This document shows positions 19,111 to 29,669 of a stretch of DNA of 64,000 nt, in pieces. Made by a program: the position numbers and the translations under genes. Each line of letters opens with the position of its first letter. Positions within the stretch are counted from its first letter, which is position 1. The stretch comes from Lentisphaerae bacterium GWF2_45_14 (GTDB taxonomy: Bacteria > Verrucomicrobiota > Lentisphaeria > Victivallales > GWF2-45-14), in NCBI GenBank assembly GCA_001804785.1, contig MHBG01000021.1:1-64000 (forward strand), given 5' to 3'. A model generated the notes under the pieces. That model saw only the letters and a list, made by a program, of their open reading frames with translations, was not told the DNA's origin and searched no databases.

Positions 19111-20919
19111 TTACCTGTTCTTCAAGTTTTCAGGGTTACGCTCTCGTTTTTTATTTTGGATCTCCTCAAGATTGGCTTTTATATTCGCGTTGTCGGGCGA
19201 AAGTTCGAGGGCCTTTTTAAATTCCAGTTCAGCTTCGTCAAGCTTGTTTCTCATGTAAAAGGCAAGCCCCCTGTAAAAATGGAAGTCCACGCCGCGTCCG
19301 AGGGAGCTCCTGTTATTTATCACTATAAGGTCATAGCATCTCAGTGCTTTTTCATGCCATCCGACCCTCATAAATGATCCAGCCGCCATTTTTAGCGCAT
19401 CTAAATATGCCTGCGGCTGTTGAAATAAAAACTCACTGAGATGCCCTATTACTTCGCTGAATAAAGCGGCAGCCAGCGGGTAGTTATTTTTTTTGAGAGC
19501 AATACGTGCTTTCATATAAAGGGCCATATAATAAAGGCTTATGTCGTTCCGGTCGAGAGAGCCTTTTTTCTCTGTCGATAATATATAGTCCGCTGCTCTT
19601 TCGCTTTCTTCGAGCTTCATATCGTCACATGCAACAATTCCATAGAAATATATGAAATACTTGTTCGGCTGCTTGTGCTGTGCGGCTACAGAAAGAATGT
19701 TTCTGTAACTTTTCCATGTATAATTGTAGAAAAAAGTCGTTGCTCCCAAAAAGGCAATAATAAGAGACAGTACAAGAACAATCAGCTTATCCGGAGCAAA
19801 ATCAGGTAGTATTTTTCGTAAGGGGCTCCCGCTTCTTGTCAGGGACTCCAGTCCCGCGCCGATTGCGGTAAAGACGATTGCCGCCGGGATGTAAGAATAG
19901 CGATCGGTATAGTCCCATATACCAATCCCCACCTGAACAATGCCTATTGTCGGTGCTAGTGCCGCTACGTAACTGACAAGCAAAGGAATAAGCGTGTATA
20001 AAAAAAACTTCCCGTTCTTCAGCACCGTGAAAATGAGAAGAAACGCCGCGGCAGAATAAAATATAACGAGATAGATGACCAGCTTTGTTCCGAAGACGAC
20101 CTGCGGGTACATGGGCGCCATTTCGCCTGGGTAAAAGTTTTTGCCTGCATACCATGCGAGGTTGTGAAGAACAATTAAGATTCTTTCCAGAAGGTCAAAA
20201 TTTTTGCCCGCATAGAGCTGAAGCTCCGCTGTGCCGAGAGTTATTAATGCCGCCAGGATAAAATATGGGAGCAGTTTCAGGTATTTGCCCAATGGCAGAA
20301 AAGATTTATCCTTCCATATCTCATACATTGCAAATACGCAGGGCATGGAAACTGCCGCCGGCTTGGAGAGGCAGGCGCAAAGAAAAAAGATTAGGGGAAT
20401 GAATGGAAAAGTTTTTATGGTCCTCAGTTTAAAATACCAAAACAGTCCCCAGAAATAAAATGCTCCGCACATGACATCACGCCTTTCCGCCACCCATACG
20501 ACAGATTCGGTCCTTTGCGGATGCACCGCGTAAATCAACGTCATCAGAAGTGCAAAGCGATTTGAGATTCCGAGAATCCTCATGCACTTGAAAAGACCGA
20601 ATACTGCCACGATGTGCCATAAGAGATTCTGGAGATGATAGGTTGGGAAACTCACAATCCCATAGGCATTGTAGTCAACGGCATACGAAAGATTGACCAG
20701 CGGTATGTAATTGCCGCAATTTGAGACAGAAATAAGATGCCACAAATTTCCCGGGCTGAAGCTGAAATATTTCATTATTTGAATTATAAATGCCTCGTCA
20801 TCCCAGCTTTTTATGAGCGGAAACGAAAGCGAATTCATGAAGACCAGAAAGGTGACAATAAAAATAACTATGTATGGAAAGGCTTTCCTGAAAAAAGCCG
20901 AGAAATTGAGATTCTGCAT
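19111..20919 (-). CDS. polytopic membrane protein with C-terminal TPRs (TMTC/GT39-like)
   Basis: WDDEAFI N-terminal acidic motif after TM1, YAVHPQRTESVVWVAERRDV, multi-TM, C-terminal TPR (AFYMRNKLDEAELEFKKALELSPDNANIKANLEEI). Confidence 0.75.
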   Translation of the reverse strand: MQNLNFSAFFRKAFPYIVIFIVTFLVFMNSLSFPLIKSWDDEAFIIQIMKYFSFSPGNLWHLISVSNCGNYIPLVNLSYAVDYNAYGIVSFPTYHLQNLLWHIVAVFGLFKCMRILGISNRFALLMTLIYAVHPQRTESVVWVAERRDVMCGAFYFWGLFWYFKLRTIKTFPFIPLIFFLCACLSKPAAVSMPCVFAMYEIWKDKSFLPLGKYLKLLPYFILAALITLGTAELQLYAGKNFDLLERILIVLHNLAWYAGKNFYPGEMAPMYPQVVFGTKLVIYLVIFYSAAAFLLIFTVLKNGKFFLYTLIPLLVSYVAALAPTIGIVQVGIGIWDYTDRYSYIPAAIVFTAIGAGLESLTRSGSPLRKILPDFAPDKLIVLVLSLIIAFLGATTFFYNYTWKSYRNILSVAAQHKQPNKYFIYFYGIVACDDMKLEESERAADYILSTEKKGSLDRNDISLYYMALYMKARIALKKNNYPLAAALFSEVIGHLSEFLFQQPQAYLDALKMAAGSFMRVGWHEKALRCYDLIVINNRSSLGRGVDFHFYRGLAFYMRNKLDEAELEFKKALELSPDNANIKANLEEIQNKKRERNPENLKNR

Positions 20920-21031
20920 AATCCGTCCCGTTATTGTAAAGGATGACTCCTTAATCTACCATGGAGCACAGAAGAGTCACGGGGAATTAAGATTTTTTCC
21001 CAGAAACGTGTTCCTTATCCGCTTTTTGCTA

Positions 21032-21060
21032 TTGACTTTTCCATTTTTTGCATTTAATAT
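21032..21060 (+). promoter_or_regulatory. sigma-70-like promoter of the LacI-type regulator (TTGACT-17-TAATAT)
   Basis: TTGACT at 21032-21037 and TAATAT at 21055-21060, 17 bp spacer. Confidence 0.6.
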
Positions 21061-21088
21061 AACGATATGCGTAAATCGATTTATTAAA
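21053..21088. promoter_or_regulatory. imperfect inverted repeat overlapping the -10 box (candidate operator)
   Basis: TTTAATATAACGAT-atgcgtaa-ATCGATTTATTAAA: 14-bp arms matching at 12 of 14 positions. Confidence 0.5.
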
Positions 21089-21103
21089 CTTGGAAAGTTA
21101 ATC

Positions 21104-22114
21104 ATGGCGACAATAAGTGATGTGGCTGAAAAGGCAGGAGTCTCAAAAGGAACTGTATCCGCAGTACTTAATAATAGGAAAACAGGACCAATAAAAGTCA
21201 GCCATGAAACTTGGGAAAAGGTGCTTGTCGCCGCCGCTGCCTTGTCATATACTCCCAATACTGCGGCAAGGGGCCTGAGGACAGGAAGAACTTATCTTAT
21301 TGGGGTAATCACCGGAGAAGTAAAGAGCTCATTCGTATCGGAAATCCTTGATGGGATTGAAAACATCCTGAATGATAAGAATTATAATATAATCCTTGTT
21401 AAAAATAAGAAGCCGGGAGACATCCCGGAAAAATGCCGCTTCCTCAACGAAAAGAAAGTGGACGGACTAATAGTAATATCAAATATGTATGAGGATTATA
21501 CAGGCTATTTTACTAAGATATCATTCAGCAAGCCGGTTGTCTTTATCGCAAACAATGTCAATATGCCAGATATTGGTTCCGTCTCCGTGAATGGATTTAA
21601 AATCGGCTTTCTTGCCGCAGAGTACCTTTTAAGGCTGGGACACCGCAGAATAGCGGTCGCCGAAGTTTTCGGATCTGACAGGATTGACGGGGTACTGAAG
21701 GCATTCTCCGAAAATGGAATTCCTTCTGGTAATCTGGTTGTGCTTGAAAAATATTCTTCTTTTGAGGACGGCAGGGCTGCATTGGATGAAATCATTGAAA
21801 ATCATCCTGAAGTAACGGCGGTCATCGCTCACAGCGACATTGTCGCTTCCGGGATTATATATGAGGCAAGGGAAAAGGAGATCAGCATCCCCGGGCAGCT
21901 CTCAATTATAGGAATTGACAATATCGAAATGTCAAAAATGCTTTTCCCGTCCCTGACAACGGTCCACCAGCCTAAGTCGGAACAGGGAATGCTGGCAGCG
22001 GAGCTCGTATTTAATATGATAGAAGGCAAAGCGTCTGAAAATATCCGGCTGAACCCGAATATCGTTGGAAGAAATTCATGCGCCGTTCCCAGGAAAGAAA
22101 GGATGATAAAATGA
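21104..22114 (+). CDS. LacI family transcriptional regulator
   Basis: [69 protein letters not shown]; start reassigned from the 20813 ORF start. Confidence 0.95.
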   Translation: MATISDVAEKAGVSKGTVSAVLNNRKTGPIKVSHETWEKVLVAAAALSYTPNTAARGLRTGRTYLIGVITGEVKSSFVSEILDGIENILNDKNYNIILVKNKKPGDIPEKCRFLNEKKVDGLIVISNMYEDYTGYFTKISFSKPVVFIANNVNMPDIGSVSVNGFKIGFLAAEYLLRLGHRRIAVAEVFGSDRIDGVLKAFSENGIPSGNLVVLEKYSSFEDGRAALDEIIENHPEVTAVIAHSDIVASGIIYEAREKEISIPGQLSIIGIDNIEMSKMLFPSLTTVHQPKSEQGMLAAELVFNMIEGKASENIRLNPNIVGRNSCAVPRKERMIK

Positions 22115-22749
22115 AGAAGTCCAATAAGTTTACGCTCATCGAGTTGCTCGTTGTGATAGCAATTATCGGGATTCTGGCATCTATGCTTTTGCCTGCGCTT
22201 AAAAACGCGAAGGACAAGGCCGGGGCAATATCGTGCACTGGAAATACCAAGCAGGCCGGCACTGCACTTTTCATGTACACCAATGACTATGGGGGCGATT
22301 ATCCTGTCAAGACCTGGCCATCGCCGTGGGCACAGACGATATTTGACAATGCATACGCCGGAAACGACAAAAAAATATTCCGCTGCCCGTCGCAGGAAGT
22401 CACATGGGAAAACCGGGCCGTTTCCTACGGCATAAATTATTGCAAAGAAGGGCCTTACGCCGGAGAATGGGGCACTAATTACGGAACCATCAAGAAGTTT
22501 TCAAAACCCTCGGCTTATATCATGTTTGCGGATACTGTTTTTAAACAGGGACATACATATTGGCCCAATCAGAATTATCATTTCGGATATAAACTGACAA
22601 GGGAAGGCGGCATTCATCTCAGACATCCCGGCAAAAACGCCGTGACTTTTCATGCCGATGGGCATTCAGATTCAGAAAATATCAGCAAACTCAAAGAAGA
22701 AAACATATATGCCGTTATCTACAAAGACGGTTCAGAACTCGAATGGTAA
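22111..22749 (+). CDS. prepilin-type N-terminal cleavage/methylation protein (pseudopilin-like)
   Basis: [34 protein letters not shown]-terminal [19 protein letters not shown] overlap with the LacI stop codon. Confidence 0.93.
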   Translation: MKKSNKFTLIELLVVIAIIGILASMLLPALKNAKDKAGAISCTGNTKQAGTALFMYTNDYGGDYPVKTWPSPWAQTIFDNAYAGNDKKIFRCPSQEVTWENRAVSYGINYCKEGPYAGEWGTNYGTIKKFSKPSAYIMFADTVFKQGHTYWPNQNYHFGYKLTREGGIHLRHPGKNAVTFHADGHSDSENISKLKEENIYAVIYKDGSELEW

Positions 22750-22784
22750 AATCATAACAGATTAATCATCAAGGAAATAAGGCC

Positions 22785-23768
22785 ATGAATAAAAAAAACA
22801 TGAAACTGCTTTCTGAATTAAAACATAATAGAAATATTGTCAAGATCTGGCTGAAAATATTAAAAGTCCATCTCTGCATTTTCTCTTTAGTTATACTGAC
22901 GGCCTGGCAAAAAACTGAAATAACTCATGACATTGAGACCCAACGAAAACCATGGACGCATCTGGATTTTGACGACAATCCTGATAATTTTCAATTTGTC
23001 ATCGTCGCTGACAGAACCGGAGCCACGCGGGAAGGTGTTTTCAGAAAGGCAGTAGAAAAAATTAATCTGCTCAGGCCCGAATTCGTAATATGCGTAGGAG
23101 ATCTGATTCAGGGGCTTACGGAAGACAGAAAAGAACTTGTTGCGCAATGGAACGAGTTCAAATCCATTGCTGAAAAATTCAAAGCCCCATTCTTCTACCT
23201 GCCAGGCAATCATGATATTTCATATTCGAATGCAAGCAAAAAAATGCATGAACAGTCTAAAGAGTTATGGGAAGAACTTTTCGGACGCACATACTATTAC
23301 TTCGTATATAAAAACGTCCTGTTCATATGTCTGAATACCACGGAAAAACGGCCTCAAAACCTGAACCTGGGAGATGAACAGATTTCATGGGCAAAAAAAG
23401 TCTTGAAAGATCATCCCGACGTTCGCTGGACATGCATATTAATGCACCATCCGGGCATATGGAATGGAAAAGAAATGAGGCTCCTTGAAAATGCCCTTAA
23501 AGACCGGAAATACACGGTTTTTGCTGGAGATTTGCATGAATATACAGCCCATGTCAGAAACGGGAGAAAATATTTTGTTCTTGCCACTACCGGCGGGGTA
23601 AGCAAGCTGAGAGGAATTTCCTTCGGGGAATTCGATCATTGCATGTGGGTTACAATGACAGACGACGGACCGGTAATTGCAAACCTGCTTATTGACGGCA
23701 TTATGCCTGAAGACATCGTAACGGAAAAAAAACGAAAAGAAATAAAATCTACCGACTCTAAAAAATAA
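22785..23768 (+). CDS. metallophosphoesterase (calcineurin-like)
   Basis: VIVADRTG (degenerate first motif), VGDLIQG, LPGNHDISYS, MHHPGIW, FAGDLHEYTAH. Confidence 0.85.
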   Translation: MNKKNMKLLSELKHNRNIVKIWLKILKVHLCIFSLVILTAWQKTEITHDIETQRKPWTHLDFDDNPDNFQFVIVADRTGATREGVFRKAVEKINLLRPEFVICVGDLIQGLTEDRKELVAQWNEFKSIAEKFKAPFFYLPGNHDISYSNASKKMHEQSKELWEELFGRTYYYFVYKNVLFICLNTTEKRPQNLNLGDEQISWAKKVLKDHPDVRWTCILMHHPGIWNGKEMRLLENALKDRKYTVFAGDLHEYTAHVRNGRKYFVLATTGGVSKLRGISFGEFDHCMWVTMTDDGPVIANLLIDGIMPEDIVTEKKRKEIKSTDSKK

Positions 23769-23799
23769 TTTTAAACTAATTGTTAAGGAGATAACGTTA

Positions 23800-26553
23800 A
23801 TGAACAGAAAAATAAAATCCCTATTCGTTGCCGCCGGACTCTTCGCATTCTGCGGGTCTGCTTTTGCAGGGGAAATCATTGAGAACGCAGATTTTGAGAC
23901 CGGTGATCTTTCCGGCTGGTCCTCTCCGCAGCAATCAGGCGGATCGATAAAACTTTATACCGTACAAGCTGAAGAAGTCCATGATGGAAAATACTCTCTT
24001 GTACTAAATGGCGACAGCGACAACCGTTATAATTCCTTCATCACGCTTGTCCAGCCGCTGAAGATAAAACCCAATTTAAAAACGCAGTACCGAATAAGCG
24101 GTTATGCCAGATGCCGCGTAAAAAATCCTGACAAGGTAAATATATCAATAGCGGTAAGGGAAACCGATTCAAATAATCAGAGCATCATCTACAGAACGGC
24201 CAAAGTCTATGCGGAAAATGACAAATGGGTTCGCTACAGCCTTAAATTCACAGCGGACAACAGATGCGCCGCATTTCAAATCTACCTGATAGCAAAAGAC
24301 TTGGAAACAGGGGACGTTGTTTATTTCGACAATATAGAATTCAGCAAAATTGATATGAGCCAGAGAAAATTCAATCCGGATTCAAGCCTCTCGGCTCCTC
24401 CCAAAACAATAGAAATGAAAACGGAAAATTTCCGGGCTGAAATCGACGCTTCGACCGGAATGATATGCCGGACTTTCTGCGGTTCCGATATATTGCAGCC
24501 TTATTCAAAAAACGCGGCGCTCGTCTACATGGAACACAATGACAAGGAGCAGTTTTTTTTTAAGGACACTTGTAGTTCCGGTTCGGAAAAAGACGGTACT
24601 GCAAACTATTCTTTGAAAACAACTGACGCTTCCGAAATTGTCGACGCCGAAATAAGTTATTCCACTGAAAATGGATGCATTAAAGAAAAGGTTGTTTTTC
24701 GCGCACTCGCTGATATGAATGAAAATGTAAAGCTCGGACTCAGACACGGTTTCCTGAGTGAAAAATGGGACAAAATAATCTGCGCAACGCGGCCTCTCAA
24801 AATAGTGAAAAGTTCCGATCAGGCTTTCTTTTCATATAAGAATTCGGAAAACGATCTCAGCATAAACAGGCTCGATATGTATCAGGGTGTTGTTTACCCT
24901 ATGACAATCCTCGAAAATAAAGATTATTTTCTTATTACCGCATCCATGAATATGGATAAAAATATTTCCTTCTCTCCCAACTATCCCGAAGGTTATTTTC
25001 CTTCCCTTCAACTAAACCCCAGAAAAATGAAAAAGGGTGATTTATTCGAGATATCCCTGCTTTATAAGGCCTTCCCCAAAAAGAAATTTATGCTAAGGGA
25101 TGTTTGGCGATGGTACTCTATGAATATCCACAGCGATAATGAAGCGATAAGAAATGTAATCAGATATGTTCCGCACACATTCAGACATCTTGAGAAGGGC
25201 CTTTTTCAAGCTACGACATATTTCAAAGAAGAACGCGAGAATAGGCTTTTTTTACCGGGAAACATCTGGTGGTACGGCTGGCATGATTGGATAGGTGAGA
25301 AATATCCTATTGAAGGCGAATGGTTTACACAAGTCTATCAGTGGGGAAAAATGTCGGCTGAAAAAATGAAGAGCGAGATAACCCGTCTCCAGGCTAAAGG
25401 ACTTAGTCTATTCATGTATTTCAGGCAGATTGCAAATCTTAAACTCCGTGAAAATGGCACTCTTCCCAGCGATTGGTTCGTTAATCGTGAAGGTGGTTCC
25501 ATGGAACTATATGAAGGGGCCTTTTCAATTCCAATCCCTGAAAATGTCAGCAAATCAATAGGTTATAATAGAATTCCCTGGGGGACATATAACTTCGACA
25601 ATTCTGATTTCCGCAGGTATTATTTTGAGCAGGTAAGGAAATGCATGGACTTCTACAATCCGGCTGGAATCGCGTGGGACATGGGCTGGGACCCTGAAAT
25701 CCCGGGAATCCTGAGGACCCAGGCTGATATCTATAAGTGGCTGAAAGAGAATCATCCGTCGAAAAAAGTCATAAGCAATGAATCAATGAACCCTACCCAG
25801 TTTTATTCCGATGCCGTCATGCTCGAAAACGGATTTTCTTGCGGCAAAACAAATTATGACTTCGAAGTATGCAAGGCCTTCAATACCGCGATTATCTGCG
25901 CTGAAAGGTTTAATATTTTTGATCTGGCATTTGATGCATCGTGCCTTAACAAAAAGAACTGGCTTTCCGCACAGTTTCCGGCGGGAATCGCCGAAAACGA
26001 TAGATTCCTGAACTTTCTACTTTCAATCAAGCCTGAACTGAGAAAAGATGCTGAAAATGCTACAAGGCTTTGTCAGATAAGGGCTTCACTGAGGGATTTG
26101 GGGCTTGGCGCCAGTCCCGGTTACCTTGAGGAAGCCAAACCGGTCGCAGATGAAATAGTGCGGTTCGCCAGTGACGTTCTGGGCCTTCCAATGATTACCG
26201 AAAGCTTCGCTGTGTGTCTTCCTTCGGGAATAGATCAGGACAAAAATACATTCGCCAGCGTGTGGGCATCTGAGGAAAAAATTAGAATAGTCGTCTATAA
26301 TGATAATCCTGAAAAAATAGAGACGGAACTTTTTATAAAAAAGGAGTCTCTTGAAAATCTTGGATTTAACCCGGTCGGTATTTCAGAGGGAAAATCATTT
26401 TTTCTCTCTCCTCTCGGAGCTTCGGAACAATCTTCTTACTCTTTGAAAATCAACGAAAAAGGAATAAAAATATCTCTTTCTATTGAGCCGTTCACATCAT
26501 TCCTTTACTTCAAGGATGATATTAAATCAATAATGATAAATGGAAAGGACTGA
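23800..26553 (+). CDS. secreted protein with N-terminal CBM-like module and TIM-barrel glycosidase-like region
   Basis: Signal peptide; ENADFETGDLSGWSSP...GKYSLVLNGDSDN (CBM4/9-like); WWYGWHDWIGEKYPIEGEW...GIAWDMGWDPEIPGILRTQADIYKWLKENHPSKKVISNESM glycosidase-like. Confidence 0.65.
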   Translation: MNRKIKSLFVAAGLFAFCGSAFAGEIIENADFETGDLSGWSSPQQSGGSIKLYTVQAEEVHDGKYSLVLNGDSDNRYNSFITLVQPLKIKPNLKTQYRISGYARCRVKNPDKVNISIAVRETDSNNQSIIYRTAKVYAENDKWVRYSLKFTADNRCAAFQIYLIAKDLETGDVVYFDNIEFSKIDMSQRKFNPDSSLSAPPKTIEMKTENFRAEIDASTGMICRTFCGSDILQPYSKNAALVYMEHNDKEQFFFKDTCSSGSEKDGTANYSLKTTDASEIVDAEISYSTENGCIKEKVVFRALADMNENVKLGLRHGFLSEKWDKIICATRPLKIVKSSDQAFFSYKNSENDLSINRLDMYQGVVYPMTILENKDYFLITASMNMDKNISFSPNYPEGYFPSLQLNPRKMKKGDLFEISLLYKAFPKKKFMLRDVWRWYSMNIHSDNEAIRNVIRYVPHTFRHLEKGLFQATTYFKEERENRLFLPGNIWWYGWHDWIGEKYPIEGEWFTQVYQWGKMSAEKMKSEITRLQAKGLSLFMYFRQIANLKLRENGTLPSDWFVNREGGSMELYEGAFSIPIPENVSKSIGYNRIPWGTYNFDNSDFRRYYFEQVRKCMDFYNPAGIAWDMGWDPEIPGILRTQADIYKWLKENHPSKKVISNESMNPTQFYSDAVMLENGFSCGKTNYDFEVCKAFNTAIICAERFNIFDLAFDASCLNKKNWLSAQFPAGIAENDRFLNFLLSIKPELRKDAENATRLCQIRASLRDLGLGASPGYLEEAKPVADEIVRFASDVLGLPMITESFAVCLPSGIDQDKNTFASVWASEEKIRIVVYNDNPEKIETELFIKKESLENLGFNPVGISEGKSFFLSPLGASEQSSYSLKINEKGIKISLSIEPFTSFLYFKDDIKSIMINGKD

Positions 26554-26557
26554 TATA

Positions 26558-27475
26558 ATGATTATAAAACTTGAAAGGTATGCCGAAAACCCGATAATGG
26601 CGGCGGGTAAGAATGAGTGGGAAAATCTTAATGTTTCAAATGCCGGAGCTGCTGTGTATAATGGGAAAATCTACCTTATATACCGGGCCGAAGGCAATGA
26701 AAGACGCAAAGGTCCTTCGAGTTGGCCGGTTACAAGGCTAGGACTGTCTGTATCTGAAAATGGGTATGACATTTCATATAGGAATGACCTTCCTATTTTT
26801 GATAAGGGTATCGATAATCCATGGAATAAATACGGCGTTGAAGATCCTAGGATAAGCAAAATAGGTGACACTTATTATGTCGTCTTTACAGCCATGACCG
26901 ATTACGGAGATCATGGTGGCTGGCTTGTCTATTCGACTACAAAGGATTTTATAAAATTCAGTGATCCGCAAAGGCTTATGCCTGAACTTGAGCAGAGGAC
27001 GAGCGGATTTCTTCCGGCTAAGATCAACGGAAAGTTTATGCTTTTCCATCGTCCCATGCCGAATATGTGGGTATCCTTCAGTGCCGACTTGAAAAAATGG
27101 GAAAATATGGAATGTATTTTTCAGATAAAACCCGGAACATGGTATGAAAATAAACTTGGTATCGGTCCTGCCCCGATAGAGACTCCTTACGGCTGGCTTC
27201 TCTTCTGGCACGGCAAGAACAATAAGTCCGAGTATGCTCTCGGAATCATGTTACTTGACAAAAATGATCCGCGCAAGATTATAAAAATACAGGAAGATCC
27301 CATACTCACATGTGAGATGCCTTATGAGAAAAAAGGTTTTCTGGACAATGTGGTTTACACAAACGGAGCTGTTCTTTTCAACGGTAAATATTTTGTCTAT
27401 TACGGCTGCTGTGACCACTGTCTTTCTCTGGCAACAATAGATGAAAAGGTAATAGAGCAGTGGTGTTCTTCTTGA
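26558..27475 (+). CDS. GH130-like glycoside phosphorylase/hydrolase (five-bladed beta-propeller)
   Basis: NPIMAAGKNEWENLNVSNAGAAVYNGKIYLIYRAEG, GVEDPRISKIGDTYYVVFTA, NGKFMLFHRPMPN, IGPAPIETPYGWLLFWHG. Confidence 0.85.
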   Translation: MIIKLERYAENPIMAAGKNEWENLNVSNAGAAVYNGKIYLIYRAEGNERRKGPSSWPVTRLGLSVSENGYDISYRNDLPIFDKGIDNPWNKYGVEDPRISKIGDTYYVVFTAMTDYGDHGGWLVYSTTKDFIKFSDPQRLMPELEQRTSGFLPAKINGKFMLFHRPMPNMWVSFSADLKKWENMECIFQIKPGTWYENKLGIGPAPIETPYGWLLFWHGKNNKSEYALGIMLLDKNDPRKIIKIQEDPILTCEMPYEKKGFLDNVVYTNGAVLFNGKYFVYYGCCDHCLSLATIDEKVIEQWCSS

Positions 27476-27652
27476 AGCAGGGCCGGGGAGCGTGAAGGTT
27501 ATTTTGAAAAAATGAGGATGGAAGTTTGCGCTCAGCCCCTAAGCTGGAGAACTTTTAAATCAAAGATTGGTGTAAAAGCTCCGAATAATCATATAGCATT
27601 AGAGCACGGATTACAAGCCCCGAAATAGGCTTCGTCCGGGTGATATAATCCC

Positions 27653-28285
27653 CTACTGCATGCCAAAGCGGAGTTGCGTCAGGCTGATTGAGATTCCGCC
27701 ATTTTTCAGGATTTCGATAAAGTCGTTCGACGTAAACTGACTGCCCTGATCGGTGTTGAATATCTCAGGTTTCCTGTATTTAAGCAGCGCTTTTTTCAAC
27801 GTCCTTACGCAGAAATCAGTATCCATCGTGTTGGACAATTCATAACTCAAGATGCTGCGGCTGTAATTGTCGATGATCGCAACAAGATACATAAAGCCTT
27901 TTACGGTAGGGAGATAAGTTATATCAGAACTCCAGACCTGATTAGCTCGTTCGAGCCGGATATCCTTCAACAGATAAGGATATTTCCGGGATTTCGGATG
28001 CGGTTCGGACGTAGCCGGGCCCGGCGCGATACCTTGTATTCCCATGAGGTTCATGAGGCGGCTGACGCGTTTGCGATTCACGACCAATCCGTATTTTGTC
28101 AATTCGACGACGATTCTGCGGCTGCCGTAATAAGGGTGCTTCGTGTAAATCTCTTCAATCTTAGACATTATCACTTGATTCTGTGAATTCTCGGAACTGG
28201 CTGACTTATAGTAACTTGAACGATTCAATCCGACAAGTTCGCATTGACGTGTTATTGAAATATCTTTATTTTCGTGTGTTATCAT
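27653..28285 (-). pseudogene. IS3-family transposase orfB, C-terminally truncated
   Basis: KHPYYGSRRIVVELTKYGLVVNRKRVSRLMNLMGIQGI...NQVWSSDITYLPT...PEIFNTDQGSQFTSNDFIEILKNGGISIS then an unrelated tail LTQLRFGMQ. Confidence 0.85.
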
Positions 28286-28575
28286 TTTGCGCTTTTCCTC
28301 AAGTCCAGTTCCATCGACTTTTTTTTGAGCCAGTCAAGTTCTATTTTCAAACGTCCGATCTCCTCGAATAAAGCCGGTTCGATGCTGTCCGACGTGCCTT
28401 TGTTCTTCCCTCCGTGGCCAACTGAGCCAGCGTTTTGGTCTCCCCCAACGCGTCAATCGCTACTTTCGCCTTGAAATCGGCGCTGTATTTTTTCCGCGGC
28501 ATTTTGAAATCCTCCTGATTTCTTTAAAGTTTATATCCACTTTACGCCGCTGTCCAATTTCCGGGGACCACTATA
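27653..28575 (-). mobile_element. degenerate IS3-family insertion sequence (orfA with internal deletion/frameshift, orfB truncated)
   Basis: orfA start MPRKKYSADFKAKVAIDALGETKTLAQLATEG near 28503 breaks frame; orfB-like ORF 27653-28285 has HTH_21 and integrase-core motifs but stops before the last catalytic Glu; left end near TGGTCCCCGGAAATTGGACAG. Confidence 0.8.
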
Positions 28576-29656
28576 CATATAAAGAAGCTACTCTGCCGGA
28601 ATTTATTTTGTATATGGAGGCTTCTTTGAAGTATTTGTCTGTTGGTACCGATGTAAATGTGAAGAAGGTCTGGCCGGCCCTGTTTATTACTTTGAAAAAG
28701 TAATCCCTGGCTCTGGAATCGAGTTCGCCTGTAACGTCATCTACAAGCACGACGGCTTTTTTGATATTTTCTTCTGTTTTCAGGAGCAGATTGAGTTCAG
28801 CCATTTTAAGACATAGCGAAATGAAGCGGCATTGCCCCGTGGAACCGAAGCACCTCAGGAGTTTCGAGTTAAGAAAGAAGTCAAATTCGTCAGTCTGAGG
28901 TCCGAAAGAAGTCATTTTTCTTAAAATATCTTTATTTCTTTCCTTCTCAAACTTATTCATATACTCATCTTTTGAAAAAGTACCGGAGCTGTTTCTATAC
29001 CTTATATCAAAATCTGTTTCATCTCTCATATAATCACAAAGTATCTTCTGCATTTCTTTTTTTAGAAGTTCGGAATAATCTAATCTATATTTTGATATTA
29101 CTGAAGCCTTTTCGGCCATAACAGGCTCAAAAGCCCTTAATATCTTTATATCAGGCGAGACCGACCTGAGAAGTCTGTTTCTTGAAAGCAATGCCTCAGA
29201 ATATTCTAGAAGTGCCGACATATAGGAGGGAGATTCCATTGATATGCATATATCTATAAAGCGCCGTCTGATCCTCGAATTTCCGTTTACAATGGCTATA
29301 TCATCTGGAGAAAAGGCTACCGTCATCAGATTTCGTATGAATTCGCTGGCCTTTTTTACAATTGACGAATCTATTTTAAGCTTTCTAAGTTCGCCGTACT
29401 CTATTTCAAGTTTTTTAGTCCATTTTCCATCTGAATCGGCCTCACATGAAATATAAAAACTCTGGGAACCTATTTTTTTCATGTCGGCCACTCTTGAAGT
29501 TCTGAACGATCTAAGCATACCAGTAAAGAAAATTGCTTCGAGCAAATTTGTCTTGCCCTGTCCGTTTTCTCCCGTCAGTACATTAAGTTTGTCAGAAAAA
29601 GAAAGAGAGACTTCCGAAAAATTACGAAAGTCTCTCATAAATAACTTTTTAATCAT
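28571..29656 (-). CDS. recF: DNA replication/repair protein RecF
   Basis: LFMRDFRNFSEVSLSFSDKLNVLTGENGQGKTNLLEAIFFTGMLRSFR; CFGSTGQCRFISLCLKMAEL; VVLVDDVTGELD; follows dnaN. Confidence 0.95.
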   Translation of the reverse strand: MIKKLFMRDFRNFSEVSLSFSDKLNVLTGENGQGKTNLLEAIFFTGMLRSFRTSRVADMKKIGSQSFYISCEADSDGKWTKKLEIEYGELRKLKIDSSIVKKASEFIRNLMTVAFSPDDIAIVNGNSRIRRRFIDICISMESPSYMSALLEYSEALLSRNRLLRSVSPDIKILRAFEPVMAEKASVISKYRLDYSELLKKEMQKILCDYMRDETDFDIRYRNSSGTFSKDEYMNKFEKERNKDILRKMTSFGPQTDEFDFFLNSKLLRCFGSTGQCRFISLCLKMAELNLLLKTEENIKKAVVLVDDVTGELDSRARDYFFKVINRAGQTFFTFTSVPTDKYFKEASIYKINSGRVASLYV

Positions 29657-29669
29657 GGTAAGTTGGAAC

